From positions 364,091 to 428,090 of the forward strand of contig JBBHKE010002882.1 in the NCBI GenBank assembly GCA_037447655.1: a stretch of DNA of 64,000 nucleotides, given 5' to 3'. The position numbers and the translations under genes were made by a program. The DNA comes from Zygnema cylindricum (taxonomy: Eukaryota; Streptophyta; Zygnematophyceae; Zygnematales; Zygnemataceae). Under the pieces are notes generated by a model that saw only the letters and a program-made list of their open reading frames with translations, did no database searches and was not told the DNA's origin. Within the stretch, counting starts at the first letter, position 1, and each line of letters opens with the position of its first letter. Shown here piece by piece: positions 1-10,841 of this stretch.

Positions 1-482
1 CCCGACCGTTACCCGACCGCCCGCCTCGGATCCGGAACGGATTCGGGTGGAGAATTTTGGGGGCCGACCGGATTCGGGCGGGTGATTTAAAAAACAAAAT
101 CGGGTACGATCGGGTAAGAAAAATGAAATTAAAGGTTTTGTATTGTCCATGCTATCCAACATTATTGTACTTTGTAATCTTGGTATAAGGGAGATGTACC
201 GCTAATTTTGTACGTATTCGGGTACAAGTGGGTAGGGTTGTCGCTAGAAATCCAATTTCGGTTAACTTTAATTTCCGTATACGAATATCGGGAAAAGGGT
301 AATAATTTAGGAGCGTGACATAACCTGGTCGGGCATCGAGTTTTTAGATTTTGAAAAAAAAATTGTCAGTTTTGGGTATCTAAAATTTTGACTTTTGCGA
401 CCTCTGCCAACAAGTGCACTAATGAACCACTTGATTTATGTCACACTGAATAACATTATTTTTGACGCGCTACAAGAACTTA
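1..482. repeat. Dispersed repeat, copy 1 (partial at window edge)
   Basis: Begins within a proline-codon-like CCCGACC/CGGGTAA-rich block and matches 10842-11344 closely over its whole length, including the block ending GCGCTACAAGAACTTA. No open reading frame of note. Family unknown; it extends off the left edge. Confidence 0.7.
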
Positions 483-1450
483 GGGTGTGTGCCCATGTTT
501 TCAAGTAAGGGTATTATTTCCCTCGTCTTCACAAAAAATGGGACATGCAACAAGAAAATCTTGCGCCATACGAAAAAATGGGCAAGAACCAAAGTACATT
601 TTGCGTCATCTTGGAACTTGGGAAGTACTTCAATTTGGCATTGTTATCATTTCAAGCCACTTCTACGTCACGCCAGCTCATTTTCACACTTGTAATGTTT
701 CTTTTCTCTTAATACAAAATTTTCTTAGGGTACGACCCCATGTGCCTAAGTTAAGGTTTATTTCTGTCACATTCTTTCAAAATGTAGAGCTGTATTGCCT
801 AAGTTGTGACCGTACTAAGAAGTCGCAAATTTGTACAGTATAATTTGCGTTATTCTTGAACTTACGATCGTATTGTGTTTTTTCGACCCACTGTCACGTC
901 ATCTTTGATCTTACCATAAACCACATCGGCAATGTGTTTTAAGCTAAGTAAACTATTTACACCAAAAGGAAAACATATTCCCACGTGTGAAGTTTTCAAA
1001 AGCTTTTGACGACTGAAAAAAGTACACGGCTGTTCATTTTTGTCCGCATGCACCTTGTACGGTTTTTATTTGATGGGGTCTTGATGGTGCAGTGTCATTT
1101 CACGTAAAGGTGAAAAATCTGCGAAGGTGAAAAACCCAGATGGGAGAGGTTTAAGCAAAGGCTTGTTTTACATCCACGGGTGCAAGGCTGTACGTCTACG
1201 ATGTCACGCAATGACATGCGACATGCCAACTCGTTTCAAAAATTACGACATGCCTTGCGACGCTTCAAAAAGTTTCGAAAAATACGGTGCGGCATGACAG
1301 ATAGTACACGATGACAACCGTCACGGGCATTGTCGAATTATTAAATCGTCACGCCATTAAGTGAAAATTTGAATAAAAACATAAGGACACTTAAAATCCA
1401 GTTCCGCCGGATCTGTAAGTTTGTTAAGTTACAAATACATGGGGCCATAC
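483..1450. mobile_element. Harbinger-like TIR element B, copy 1
   Basis: Starts after TTA with GGGTGTGTGCCCATG and ends with an imperfect inverted copy (ACATGGGGCCATAC) before a TTTA. A second, 3'-truncated copy is at 12358-13062. No transposase. The TTA flank and G-rich termini resemble PIF/Harbinger; the class is an inference. Confidence 0.55.
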
Positions 1451-2198
1451 TTTAATAAAAAAAAATGACATCATGTAACGCACGCAAAAAATAAAAACCA
1501 CAAAAACAAATGAACAGACAGATGAACAAACACTTGTGTTGTTTAGAATCAATGTTTCGCTGACAGACGGACGCTTAAAATTGACGAGCTTAGCAATTCC
1601 TTGCCAACTGAAGATCTTGTCCGTCAAATGAATGTTTTTTGAAAAGGCATTGCCAAAGAAGATCCTGACTATCCGGTGGATGCTTTTTGTAGTTTCGCCG
1701 CTTGATGCTTTTTGTAGTTTCGGCGCTTGATTGCAGTGCTATACTGTACATCCTAATGTCGACGGGCCATTGGTCCACTTCTAATGTCAATGTTTGGGAA
1801 ATTTTAACGATTTGGGAGATTGTGACTGTCACAACCGCTCAAATCAGTCCAATTCTTCCAAAACGGACATGCAAGACGAAAAGTGACTCAACGTGCGAGA
1901 TCTAAAACAGTAAAAGTGGTAGGATGTTATGAGTAATTGTGCAACCCATGAGTAATTGTACAACCCTACAATTTTATCTAGAGGCAGAAAATCCTAGCCA
2001 TTCAAAGAAACAGATATAAAGGCCTTAAAAAATCCTAAAAAACCCTAAAAAACCCAAACAGTACAGGGAGACTCTAAAACCTCCAAAACATGCAAATAAT
2101 AAAAATGTATTTAAAGAGATCATTTTCTGAATTTTCGACTTGGATTACCCTACAGAAAAAAAAGCAAAAAAAAAGAGCAGAAAATCTCAGAAATTACA
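1451..2198. other. AT-rich non-coding stretch
   Basis: No convincing gene. It holds a 25-26 bp tandem doublet near 1685-1735 (GCTTTTTGTAGTTTCG units) and several AAAACCCTAAAA runs. The missing last exon of the SKIP31-like gene should lie here or further left. One acceptor-like site (minus strand, near 2020) opens a short frame to a stop, but without family similarity. Confidence 0.5.
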
Positions 2199-2226
2199 AA
2201 ACCTAATTGGCCCCGTCCTACATTTT
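2199..2226 (-). repeat. Short duplicate of SKIP31-like exon 9 end
   Basis: The minus strand repeats the end of exon 9 (GPGRL plus donor GTTTGT) as VGRGQL followed by GTTTTG, about 100 bp downstream. Same pattern as the other exon-end duplications in this gene. Confidence 0.5.
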
Positions 2227-2302
2227 CAAATTTAATTACAAATTTATCCAGAAATACAGAAGGAAAAAAACAAAAGGGAAACAAGAAAAGAAAAAAACAA
2301 AC

Positions 2303-4184
2303 CTAATCGGCCAGGTCCCATAAGAGGCTCAGTTTCTTCTGCGGCCGAGGCAGGCCCTGCCTCCGATCGCACCTTAAAAAAAAAAAACATTTTTTTTTTT
2401 ACTAAAAAAGTAACATGCTTTGTAACATTAATACAGCAATATCTAACATTAATTGATATAACATTGATTGAAATTAACGACATAAATTGAGGTAAAAAGT
2501 TAACATTGATCAAAGTTAATGCCATAAATTGAAGTGAAAAGTTCACATTGGTTGAAGCTAATGTTATACACTGAAGAAAAAAGTTCACATAAATTGAAGT
2601 CAATGTTATGAATTGAAATTTATGTTATAAATTGAAGCGAAAAGTTTACCCACTTGTTCCCTGGCGTCTTCCTCAGGAATCAGCAGGTGGTCAAAGCACC
2701 GCCCAAATGTCAAACACACGAGAAATTGTTTGACAAATAATAACTAATACAATACATGTAAGGTTAATAAGAGTGTTGTGTATCGGGAAAAAACTTATCG
2801 CGATGAATTCGATATTCGATATATCGAATATCGAACGGTCAGAGGGCTCGATATTTCGGCCCGGGACCAACAAAAATTTTCGCGATATATTTGGTGGGAG
2901 GTGGGTGTCCGTACAGATTTAGTACGGAAATATTGTACGGTAAATCGTACGGAAGATTCCCCCCCCTCTCCCCCTGCCCCCCGAGGGGGCCTTTGAAAAA
3001 AAAAATTGGGTTCCCCCCCGCCCCCCGAGGGAGCCTTTGAAAAAACAAATTGGAACCCAATGTCGCTTCGATATATCGCGGTACAAATTTATCGGCATAC
3101 CAAGCCAATATATCGGCAAAATATCGCGATATTGAGCTTCTCGATAAATCGAGACGATATATCTATTAACGGAAACCTAAAATTAGGTACATATCGAATA
3201 TCGGCAAGGGGCCCTCGATACACAACACTAATTAAATATGAATTGAGAGGGATTAGTTAATTATACCCACTTGTTCTGCGACATTTTCGTCATCAGCGGA
3301 CACCAGTCAGTAGAAACAAAAGAGAAGTGAAAAGTTAATATTATAAATAGAGGTGAAAAGTCAATTATACCCACTTCTTCCGCAGCGTCTTTTCCTCAAG
3401 GGTCAGCAACCCAGTTAAAGGACAGTACCAATGAACGTGAAAAGTTCAAATTTGAGTATTAATGGAAGTGATTAGATAAAATGTAATACCAACAAAAGTG
3501 AAAAGTTAATTATACCCAGTTGGTCCCTGGCGGCTTCCTCCTCAGGAGTAAGCAAATCAGTTAAAAGTTAGTCCAGATTGAAATGAAAAGTTAAATTTTC
3601 ATACTAATAGTAGTGATTAGGTCAAATGTAATATTAATAAAAGTGAAAAGGGGATAATACCCACTTGGTCCCCAGCGTCTTCCTCCTCAGGAGTCAAAAG
3701 TCGGTCAAAACATCGTCCAGAAATAGAACAAACAAGGAGTTGGTTGTCGGGATCTAAAAAAGTTTCCATACAATTTTCGTCGCAAACTGAACAGAGGAGC
3801 AAAAAAAAACCAAAACAAAGACATATCAGGATATTAAGAATCAATCACAGCAATAATCAGCACCAGAATAATAAGAAGAAAAAGGGTGTTAGGGACTCTT
3901 TAAAGAATATAGGGAGAAAATCCTCATCGTGAGATCATCCTGTCCCTTCACAAAGATAAATGTTTCCGATTTGATTAAAAGCACAAATCGCAAGAATTCT
4001 CTTACATTTATCGTTAACTAACTCTAACAATGTAACAATGTCTAAAAACACTACTGCAAATGAACAGTTTTTACATTTTGTTAAGATCCTCACCATGAGC
4101 TTGTCGGGAGAGTGAGAGAGTGGGAGAGAGGAGAGAGAGAAAGAGCGCGAGAACAAGGGAGAGAGAGGGGCGGGAAGAGAGAGG

Positions 4185-4238
<54 letters not shown>

Positions 4239-4603
4239 ATCCTCACCATGGGCTCGTCCTGTCCCTTCACAAAGATAAACATCTCCAATTTGATGAAAGG
4301 CACAAATCGCACCGCTACAACTGTGGTTTCCGAGATAAACATCTGGCATGTTCTGTTTCTTCCTCCATGAAGTTATTTCCTGAGCTAAGTTTGATTCTAC
4401 AACAACAAGGTCATCGTGAACCTGAGAGAGAGAGGGAGAGGGAGAAAGGGAGATAAAGGGGGAGAGAGAGAGGGAGAGGGGGAGATAAAAGGGAGAGAGA
4501 GAGGGAGAGAGAGGGAAAGGAAGAGAAGAGAGAGAACAAAACCAACAAAAGTCAGTAAGTTATTTTCTGAGCTAGTTTTATTCTACAGCTACAAGGTCGT
4601 CGT

Positions 4604-4664
<61 letters not shown>

Positions 4665-7600
4665 AAAATTGACTAGAGTAAGTTGGTAGATACCTATCTT
4701 CGTTTCTTCCCTTTCTTTGCTTTCTTGCTTTTAAAAAAAACCCTAAAATCTTAAAATTCCCAAAATTCCTAAAAGAACTCCCTAAAAAACCCTAAAAATA
4801 CCCAAAAAATACCCGAAAGCTTCCTATTTTTCCATTCTCCCTGTTCTCCCTTTTTTCCTTCCTCTCTTTTTGTTTTTTTACCTCGTAGGCCCTCGCGGCT
4901 CGGCTCCTCTTAATCGCCTGCATAAAGATATAGTACTGTTAAACCCCCCCATGAAAAACCCAAAAAACCCCTAAAAAATCCTAAAAAAAACCATAAAAAA
5001 ACCCTAAAAACCCTCTTTTTGTTCTTATTACCTCGTGGGCCCTCGGGGCCTGGCTCCTCTTGGCGGCCTGCATGTGGATGTAGTACTCTCGAAACTCCTC
5101 AGGGGAATTCCGTACAAACTCATGCATGTCCGTACAGTCACGCTGCACCCCCATTGGACCCCCCCAGGACCCACTTTTTTATCGTTAAATTAGAGATGGA
5201 GAGGGAGAGGGAGAGGGAGAGGGAGATGGGGAGGGAGATGGGGAGGGAGAGGGAGTGAGGTGCATGTTTTACATATCTTTGTTTATATATATATATATAT
5301 ATATAAATTTACCTCAAAATAAAGTTGTTTCCAACTGACACCTCGTGGCCGACCTCGCAGGGCTCCCCACCGAAGACAGTATCTGGAAAAGCAGTATTGT
5401 CAAATTATCAAAAAGCCAGTTTTCCAAGTAACAAAAAACAGTAATGTGAAATTATCAAAAACAGTATTGTCAACGTATCAAAAACAGTATCGTCATATCA
5501 TCAGCAAAAAGGTATAGTCAAACTATCAAAAAACTAGCAAGTCTGAAATAATGGCAAAGAATATCCGAAAAAAAGAATGAAAAAAATAGAAAACATATTT
5601 TACATGAAAAATGGAAATAGTTTTATATTTAAAACATATGCATATATGCATATATATATACATATGTATATGACTTACAAACGCCTCCATAGATTTTCCT
5701 CTCCACAGGCGAGTTTCAAATAGTGGCAAACCGTCGAACAGGCCGACAAATCCTGAGGCAAAAAAAAAAAAAAAAAAAAATGGAAATAATAATAATGTGG
5801 AAATAAACTAAAGTGAGAAAAAAAAAATAATAACAGTGGGGGGGAAACATCGTGGAATAGGGAAAAACATAGAGAGGGATGATGCTTAAATATTCTTAAT
5901 ATTGACGAGGATTTTTTAGGCTGATCTGTTGTACGTGGGTAGCTCTTCAAAACAAACAGTTGAAAAATTATAGATTCAATCATTTAAATTTGATGTCATT
6001 AACTTTAGCACCGAAAAAAATATATATACATACATAGATGTTTAGGATTTATAATAAATAAACTTTATCGAATGGCTCATAGAAATAATTAGTGTTGTGT
6101 ATCGGTAAATTTCCTATCCCGATAAATCCGATAACAGATATTATCGATTATCGAACAGCAAAAAGGGCCCAATATATCCGTAAAAACCCTAAACAACCCT
6201 AAAAAACAATCTGGGACAATTAAACGTGTTATTGCCGATATATGTAAATATATGGTAGTCCCAAACCCTAATGTATATAGAATGTCATGTCACGTATCAC
6301 AATCCGGTCCGTACTTTGTACTATGAAAGTACAAAACTCCAACCCCGACTGCGCAACACTTACGTACAAAAAAGCCGTACTTTATAAGACCAAAAAGTAC
6401 AAGAACGAAATTTTAGCAAGAAAGTACAAAACAATTTTGACTTTTTGAAAGTTACTCTTACGTTAAATTTTGTGCAATCTTCTATATGCATGAAGACCTA
6501 CCTTACTTTGTTACTTAAACATACATTATTTTGGCCTTTTTCTTACGTGAGAATCCTATTTCGTGCATGTAGACATGGCATTGATTTGTTGTTTTCTTTA
6601 GTTTATGTTATCTTTAGTAATCACGTTGACTAAGACAACATTATATTAAAATTAATGAAAAACGAGTATTTACTATTTAATGTGCATATTCGTTGTAAAC
6701 AGAGTTTGTATTATTTTAGAGCATTGAATTTGCTTGTCTCTTTCGATCATTAGAAATCTAATTTTTAACCACTAGTTTCTCTCTTTGCAGAATATCAATT
6801 CTAGGCTAAAGACATTCTATGAAGGGGGTAAGGGCATAGAAACAAATGAAACCTTACAAAAATCTCTAAAAGCCAAGTCAAATATCGCGATATTTTTTTA
6901 TCGGCATATTGGGCCGATATATTGGTAAAATATCACGATAATTTCTTTATCAGTATATCGAACCGATATATCGATTATTGGTAGGTCAAAAAAAGGTACA
7001 AATTACCGGTAAGAGGCTACCGATACACAACACTAGAATTAATGATATGACGCAAAAAGAAGGAAAAAAAAACATGGCCAAAAAAAAACAAAAAACATAG
7101 TAAGAAAAAGAAATACCTCTCGCAATCGACATTTCAATATATATAAAAAGTTCCATGGGAAGTTGAAAAACATAGCAGGAAAAAAAAAAAACACAAAGCA
7201 AAAAGGGAAAAAAAAAGCACAGCAGAAAAGGACAAAACGGTAGAGCAAAACGAAAAGAAAAAAACAGCACTGCTTTTAGGTATTTCAAAATATGCAACAA
7301 GGGTCCCATAGGAAGTTTCCCAAAAAAGCTGAAACAACTGTGCAAATAAAGAAAGCAAAATAAATAAATAAGAAATAATAAAAAAAAAAAAAAAAAAAAA
7401 AACAAAACAAAAGCATAACAAAAAAAAAAATAGTACCTCTGGTGATAGGTATTTCAATATATACGGAAAAAGTTCTGTGGGGAGTTTCCCGAAAGAACCG
7501 GAATAAACAGTCCGTTTGGAAACCGAAAGATCAAATTTTGGAGAATTTTGAAGCACACAACTTTCAACTTTTTCCGAATTCTCGTTCTCCTGGACAAAGA

Positions 7601-8470
7601 AAAAAAAGAAGTTATTTTTTCTATTTAAAAAAAAGGGAGAATTGTTTTTTGTTTGAAAACAAAGAGATTATTTTATTTTTAAAATGTTTTTTTTTTTGTT
7701 ATTTCGAAATTACATATACATATCTATACATATATATATATATATACATATAAATATATTTATGTATGTGTGTGTATATGTGTGTATATACATGTATATG
7801 TATATATACCTGTCTATGCATATACATAATGTATATACATACATATACATACATATATATACATATATATACATATATATACATATATATACATATAATA
7901 CATATACAAACACATAAATACGTATATATACATATATATACACACACACACACAGACATCTATGAAACAAAAAAACACATAATCAGATGATCTTACATTT
8001 CCACAAAAACTACTCGTTTCTTTTTCCGAGTCCAGAAGCTCTGTCTCCAGAAAATCCGCCAGCTCTTGATCCTCCCTGCCACCCTCCCTCAAATACACAA
8101 AATTATATACACATACAAAATTACAATACGGAATAACACAAATTTATACAAAATCAAACAAAATACAACACCGAATTACCCAAAAACATACAAAATTATA
8201 CAAAATTATGCAATATTATACAGAATTATACAAAATTATGCTATTTTATACAACATTTTATACAGAAGTAAGCAAAATTATACTATTTTATACAATTGTA
8301 AACAATATTTATACAAACTTATATAATTACCTTAACAGCTTCAAGGCCTCACTATGACCCACTGCCGCCCTCTCACTGATACACACAATACTTCTCATGT
8401 GCCTGTTTACATCAACAGCTACACCGTAAATTTCTATTAAAGTCAATGTTTTTTTCGCAACTTCCATCAT
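2303..8470 (-). CDS. SKIP31: F-box protein, SKIP31-like (nine exons recognised, last exon not found)
   Basis: Likely substrate-recognition subunit of an SCF (SKP1-cullin-F-box) ubiquitin ligase. I assembled exons from GT/AG sites and phase, in transcript order: 8470-8331, 8075-7997, 7589-7437, 5752-5679, 5382-5313, 5142-5032, 4421-4247, 3786-3665, 2372-2303. All phases agree, giving 331 codons; Arabidopsis SKIP31 is of similar length. The F-box is split over exons 3 and 4: [16 protein letters not shown] joins [19 protein letters not shown] and ends LWRRLY. Exon 5 begins YCLRWG and exon 6 holds [15 protein letters not shown], both SKIP31 hallmarks. Exons 7-8 encode the Cys/His module ([35 protein letters not shown]), with Cys near residues 244, 249, 260, 269, 273, 287 and 293. 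Exon 9 holds [12 protein letters not shown]. The family's short C-terminal exon is not identified. The start Met in exon 1 is tentative, because the family N-terminus really begins with the acidic exon 2. Family identity is recalled knowledge; the splice structure is read directly. Confidence 0.85.
2645..2735 (-). repeat. Longest in-frame copy of SKIP31-like exon 8 (copy 5)
   Basis: This copy reads [18 protein letters not shown] then PEEDAREQ and GTGGGTAA, against [18 protein letters not shown] then PEEEDAGDQ and GTGGGTAT in exon 8. Both Cys residues, GRCFD, the frame and the donor are intact. A hAT-like MITE (2771-3230) sits just upstream and separates it from the other copies; without the MITE it would fall into the same roughly 150 bp ladder. 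It might act as an alternative exon if an acceptor exists upstream. Confidence 0.75.
2771..3230. mobile_element. hAT-like MITE, copy 1 (460 bp)
   Basis: Inverted termini AGTGTTGTGTATCG and CGATACACAACACTA. The interior is full of TATCG/CGATA motifs, as in subterminal repeats. Flanks GTTAATAA and ATTAAATA are only a weak match as an 8-bp target duplication, but copies 2 and 3 match 7 of 8. No transposase. Inserted in the intron between exons 8 and 9 of the SKIP31-like gene. Confidence 0.75.
3259..3566 (-). repeat. Three partial tandem copies of the SKIP31-like exon 8 end with its donor region
   Basis: The exon 8 tail ([12 protein letters not shown] followed by the donor) recurs at about 3566-3511 ([12 protein letters not shown]), 3420-3365 ([12 protein letters not shown]) and 3316-3259 ([12 protein letters not shown]). 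Spacings from the real exon are about 145, 147 and 100 bp. Each is followed by a near-identical GGGTATAATT intron start. The upstream cysteine-rich half is absent. The repeat unit is therefore exon end plus intron start. Confidence 0.8.
3921..4000 (-). repeat. Degenerate duplicate of the 3' part of SKIP31-like exon 7
   Basis: Downstream of exon 7, the minus strand reads [17 protein letters not shown], almost the same as [17 protein letters not shown] of exon 7, and then hits a stop where the exon continues to its donor. It is a second tandem copy carrying the other end of the exon. Confidence 0.75.
4201..4240. repeat. (GA)n microsatellite
   Basis: Nearly pure GA repeat on the plus strand, just inside the intron that follows exon 7 of the SKIP31-like gene. 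Confidence 0.95.
4422..4675 (-). promoter_or_regulatory. (GA)n/(CT)n tracts forming the polypyrimidine tract before exon 7
   Basis: On the minus strand, long CT repeats run up to the acceptor CTCTCTCAG that starts exon 7 at 4421. A second pure (GA)n block at about 4607-4655 plays the same part for the degenerate exon 7 copy. The microsatellite thus doubles as a splice-acceptor pyrimidine tract. Confidence 0.7.
4552..4611 (-). repeat. Degenerate duplicate of the 5' part of SKIP31-like exon 7
   Basis: Upstream of exon 7 (4421-4247), a copy of its first 55-60 bases follows a CT-repeat tract just as the real exon does. It contains in-frame stops relative to exon 7 and no downstream donor, so it is a non-functional partial copy. 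Confidence 0.7.
4880..4937 (-). repeat. Partial duplicate of SKIP31-like exon 6 end
   Basis: About 150 bp downstream of exon 6 (5142-5032) the intron repeats its 3' half. The copy translates to [18 protein letters not shown] followed by GTAAAA, against [18 protein letters not shown] followed by GTAATA in the real exon. Frame and donor survive, but the 5' half with its acceptor is missing, so it would need its own acceptor to be spliced in. Confidence 0.75.
5313..5752 (-). other. SKIP31-like exons 4 and 5 with their intron
   Basis: Exon 4 (5752-5679) follows TTTTGCCTCAG and ends CGTTT before GTAAGT. Exon 5 (5382-5313) follows TTTTCCAG and ends before GTAAAT. The split codon TT+A gives Leu, restoring LWRRLYCLRWG across the junction, which is strong evidence for the model. 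The intron carries AT repeats and GTCAAATTATCAAAAA-type short repeats. Confidence 0.85.
6090..7035. mobile_element. hAT-like MITE, copy 2 (946 bp)
   Basis: Termini TAGTGTTGTGTATCGG and CCGATACACAACACTA. Flanking 8-mers GAAATAAT and GAATTAAT match at 7 of 8 positions, the target-duplication length typical of hAT elements. Lies in the intron between the two F-box exons of the SKIP31-like gene. No transposase reading frame seen. Confidence 0.8.
7115..7335 (-). repeat. Two degenerate tandem copies of the F-box exon end (SKIP31-like intron 3)
   Basis: Downstream of exon 3 (7589-7437), two copies of its 3' part recur in the intron, at about 7335-7268 and 7175-7115. The first reads [15 protein letters not shown] in frame and the second [11 protein letters not shown], against [18 protein letters not shown] in the exon. 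The second copy is followed by GTATTT where the exon is followed by GTACTA, so a donor-like site is kept. Copies are about 160 bp apart and separated by poly-A/T stretches. They look like partial tandem duplications of an exon-intron boundary and are probably not used. Confidence 0.7.
7715..7965. repeat. ATATAC/TATACA low-complexity tract in SKIP31-like intron 2
   Basis: Alternating purine-pyrimidine TATACATA/TGTGTATA sequence, giving Tyr/Ile-rich spurious frames on all strands. No gene. Confidence 0.9.
8095..8330. repeat. Degenerate TATACAAAATTA minisatellite in SKIP31-like intron 1
   Basis: Repeats of roughly 10-12 bp (TACAAAATTATAC variants) fill the gap between exon 2 and the donor of exon 1. 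Confidence 0.8.
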
Positions 8471-8868
8471 CTTTTCTCTGTGCACACTTTTCCAATTTAT
8501 ATTTAGACACCGCCTATCGAGGGTAAGAACCTTACCATCCCATCGCAACCGTCGGATCAACAATCCGACAAGTGTGCACGGAGAAATAAGACACGTTGCA
8601 AAACAGAATTTAGTGTAGTTTATTCCAGCAACGTGTTAACGATAACAATTCGTGCACTCTAATAGCGATAAGCGATGTAGTTATATAAACAGATAAACAT
8701 ATCAAAAGCTAATTCTGTAAACAGTTGTAAACAGACATAAAATAAGTCTAAAAACAGATATTTATATCAAAGATTAGTTTCTAAAGAGAGAGATATATAT
8801 AACCAGCTGCTCTTATAAACAGCTAGTTAAATAAAAAAATTAAATTATCAGCGGCAAAATGTATAAAC

Positions 8869-8869
<1 letters not shown>

Positions 8870-8949
<80 letters not shown>
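8870..8949. repeat. (AT)n microsatellite
   Basis: About 40 uninterrupted AT units. Confidence 0.98.
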
Positions 8950-8951
<2 letters not shown>

Positions 8952-9408
8952 GATATATGCGTAAAAATTTAGTCACATAAACAGGCTCCTACAAACAAAT
9001 ATTTACATAAAAAGTTAGTTACATAAACAGATACATACATAAACAGCTAATTCTATCAAGAGCAACTTATATAATCTGTAAACAGATATACATTGCGGCC
9101 GCAGGTGTATAAAGAGATATTTACAAAAATAACCTTTTTAACTAGTTATTTACCTATTTCTATCAACAACTGATTCTATAAACAAATAATCATATCAACG
9201 GTTACTTCTAAAAACAGATATTTATACAACCAGAAATTTATATGACAAGTTAGTGACATAAACAGAAATAAAAGTCAGCATCTAATTCAATAAACAAATA
9301 TTTATATCTAAAGTGATTCTATAGACATATATTTTTATCAATAGTTAATTTTATAAACAAATACCTAGATAAACAGATATTTGTTTAAACAGCTAGATAT
9401 ATAAACAA

Positions 9409-9558
9409 CTACACTGCCCATTGCAATTAGTGTTAACAACACTATTTCAGGGAGCAGGCTACAATCCGCCACCTCTCCTTACCTTAAATTAGTATTATAC
9501 TTCTAATTCCGCATTTCGACTAATAATTCCTTGACTGTACTAGCGATGGGCGATGTAG
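9409..9558. mobile_element. Small TA-flanked MITE, copy A (150 bp)
   Basis: Termini CTACACTGCCCATTGC and GCGATGGGCGATGTAG are imperfect inverted repeats with a TA at each edge. The same family occurs at 52591-52789 and twice near 60561-60935; its right end alone is at about 8655-8680. No coding capacity. Confidence 0.7.
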
Positions 9559-10007
9559 CCATATAAACAGATATTCATATCAGCATATACATATATAAAC
9601 AAATGCTTGTTGACCTATTTCTATCAACAACTAATTCTATAAAGAGATTTTTCTAAATAGATAAACAGATATTTTAACAATTTGATAGGTGTAAAAAATA
9701 TAGTTTATAGAAACACCAGCTGCTAATAGACCTATTTAAGCAGCAAATTCTATAAACAGATATGTCTATAAACAGAATTTATATAAACATATATGCATAG
9801 CTTTTTATATTAACAGCTTCATATTTACATGTTAATATCAACAGCTAATTGTATACTTATTTTTGATATACGTATCAGCAGCTAATTCTATAAAAATATA
9901 TATAAACAGCTAGAACAAACATATGTTATCAGTTGTATACAGCATGTTGATATATGATATATGCTGTACTTCAAGCTGCAATTTATAAAGAGCTCCTCTC
10001 CTGGTAA

Positions 10008-10012
<5 letters not shown>

Positions 10013-10081
<69 letters not shown>
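10013..10081. repeat. (AT)n microsatellite
   Basis: About 34 uninterrupted TA units. Confidence 0.98.
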
Positions 10082-10087
<6 letters not shown>

Positions 10088-10841
10088 TGCAGATACTTAT
10101 ATCAACAGGTAATTCTATATAGATATTAAAAACATTTTTTTACACAACTGCTGCTTTAACTATTGCTATCAACAATTAAATCTATAAACAGATATTTACA
10201 AACAACAGCTCCTCACCTCGCCATATACATATGTTGGAGATATTTCTATCAACAGGTATTTCTATAACGAGATGTTTATATGAACATCTTTTTATACAAA
10301 TGCTTCTTTATCTATTTCTATCAACAACTAATCCTATAAACAGATGTTTACAGACAACAGCTCCTCACCTCTCCTGGTCCTCACTGTGGCACCTGCCTCC
10401 CTCTTCGTCGGAGCTCATCTTAAATAAACAGGATTTTGTACAAACAGCCAACTATATAAACATATGCTTATTATTATTTTTTTTTTATACAAACAGCTTT
10501 TTAGATGCCTAATAAAATCTTCAGAAAAGTACAAGATCTGCAAAGGTACAATTTCTGCAAGCCAAAGCAGAAAAAAAAAAAGGACAGACCGAAAGATAAC
10601 AGGAATTCAAATATTCTTATTTAGGTGGAAAGAATCTTAGATTTGTGAAAGAAATAAAGAATACAAATTTTCTCAAATTTAGGATCAAATCCTATGCAGA
10701 CTCTCAGGAAACAGAGATGAAAAAATGGCCTGCTTCAGAATAGGTTCCGATTTCCGATATCTAATTATTGACATTGAATATCGTCTCAAAAAATTCCATA
10801 TCGAACAACATCACAGCCTTCAGGTCGCAATCGGGTACCGG

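Larger units (their letters stand above)
8640..10512. repeat. Degenerate satellite of TATAAACAGATATTTATATCA-type units
   Basis: Across almost 1.9 kb, units of about 30-40 bp built from ATAAACAGATAT, TTTATATCAACAG and AGCTAATTCTAT recur in loose tandem. Two pure AT microsatellites (8870-8949, 10013-10081) and one TA-flanked MITE (9409-9558) are embedded. No coding sequence supported. It lies just upstream of the tentative first exon of the SKIP31-like gene. Confidence 0.75.

Noticed and set aside
4071-4349. Minus-strand frames rich in Ser-Leu repeats
   Set aside because: Translation of the (GA)n microsatellite; only the SKIP31-like exon 7 portion is coding.
5019-5258. Plus-strand frame ending in Glu-Arg repeats
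   Set aside because: Antisense of SKIP31-like exon 6 running into a GAGAGG repeat.
7684-8098. Tyr/Ile-rich frames on both strands
   Set aside because: Products of TATACA low-complexity DNA, except the SKIP31-like exon 2 (7997-8075).
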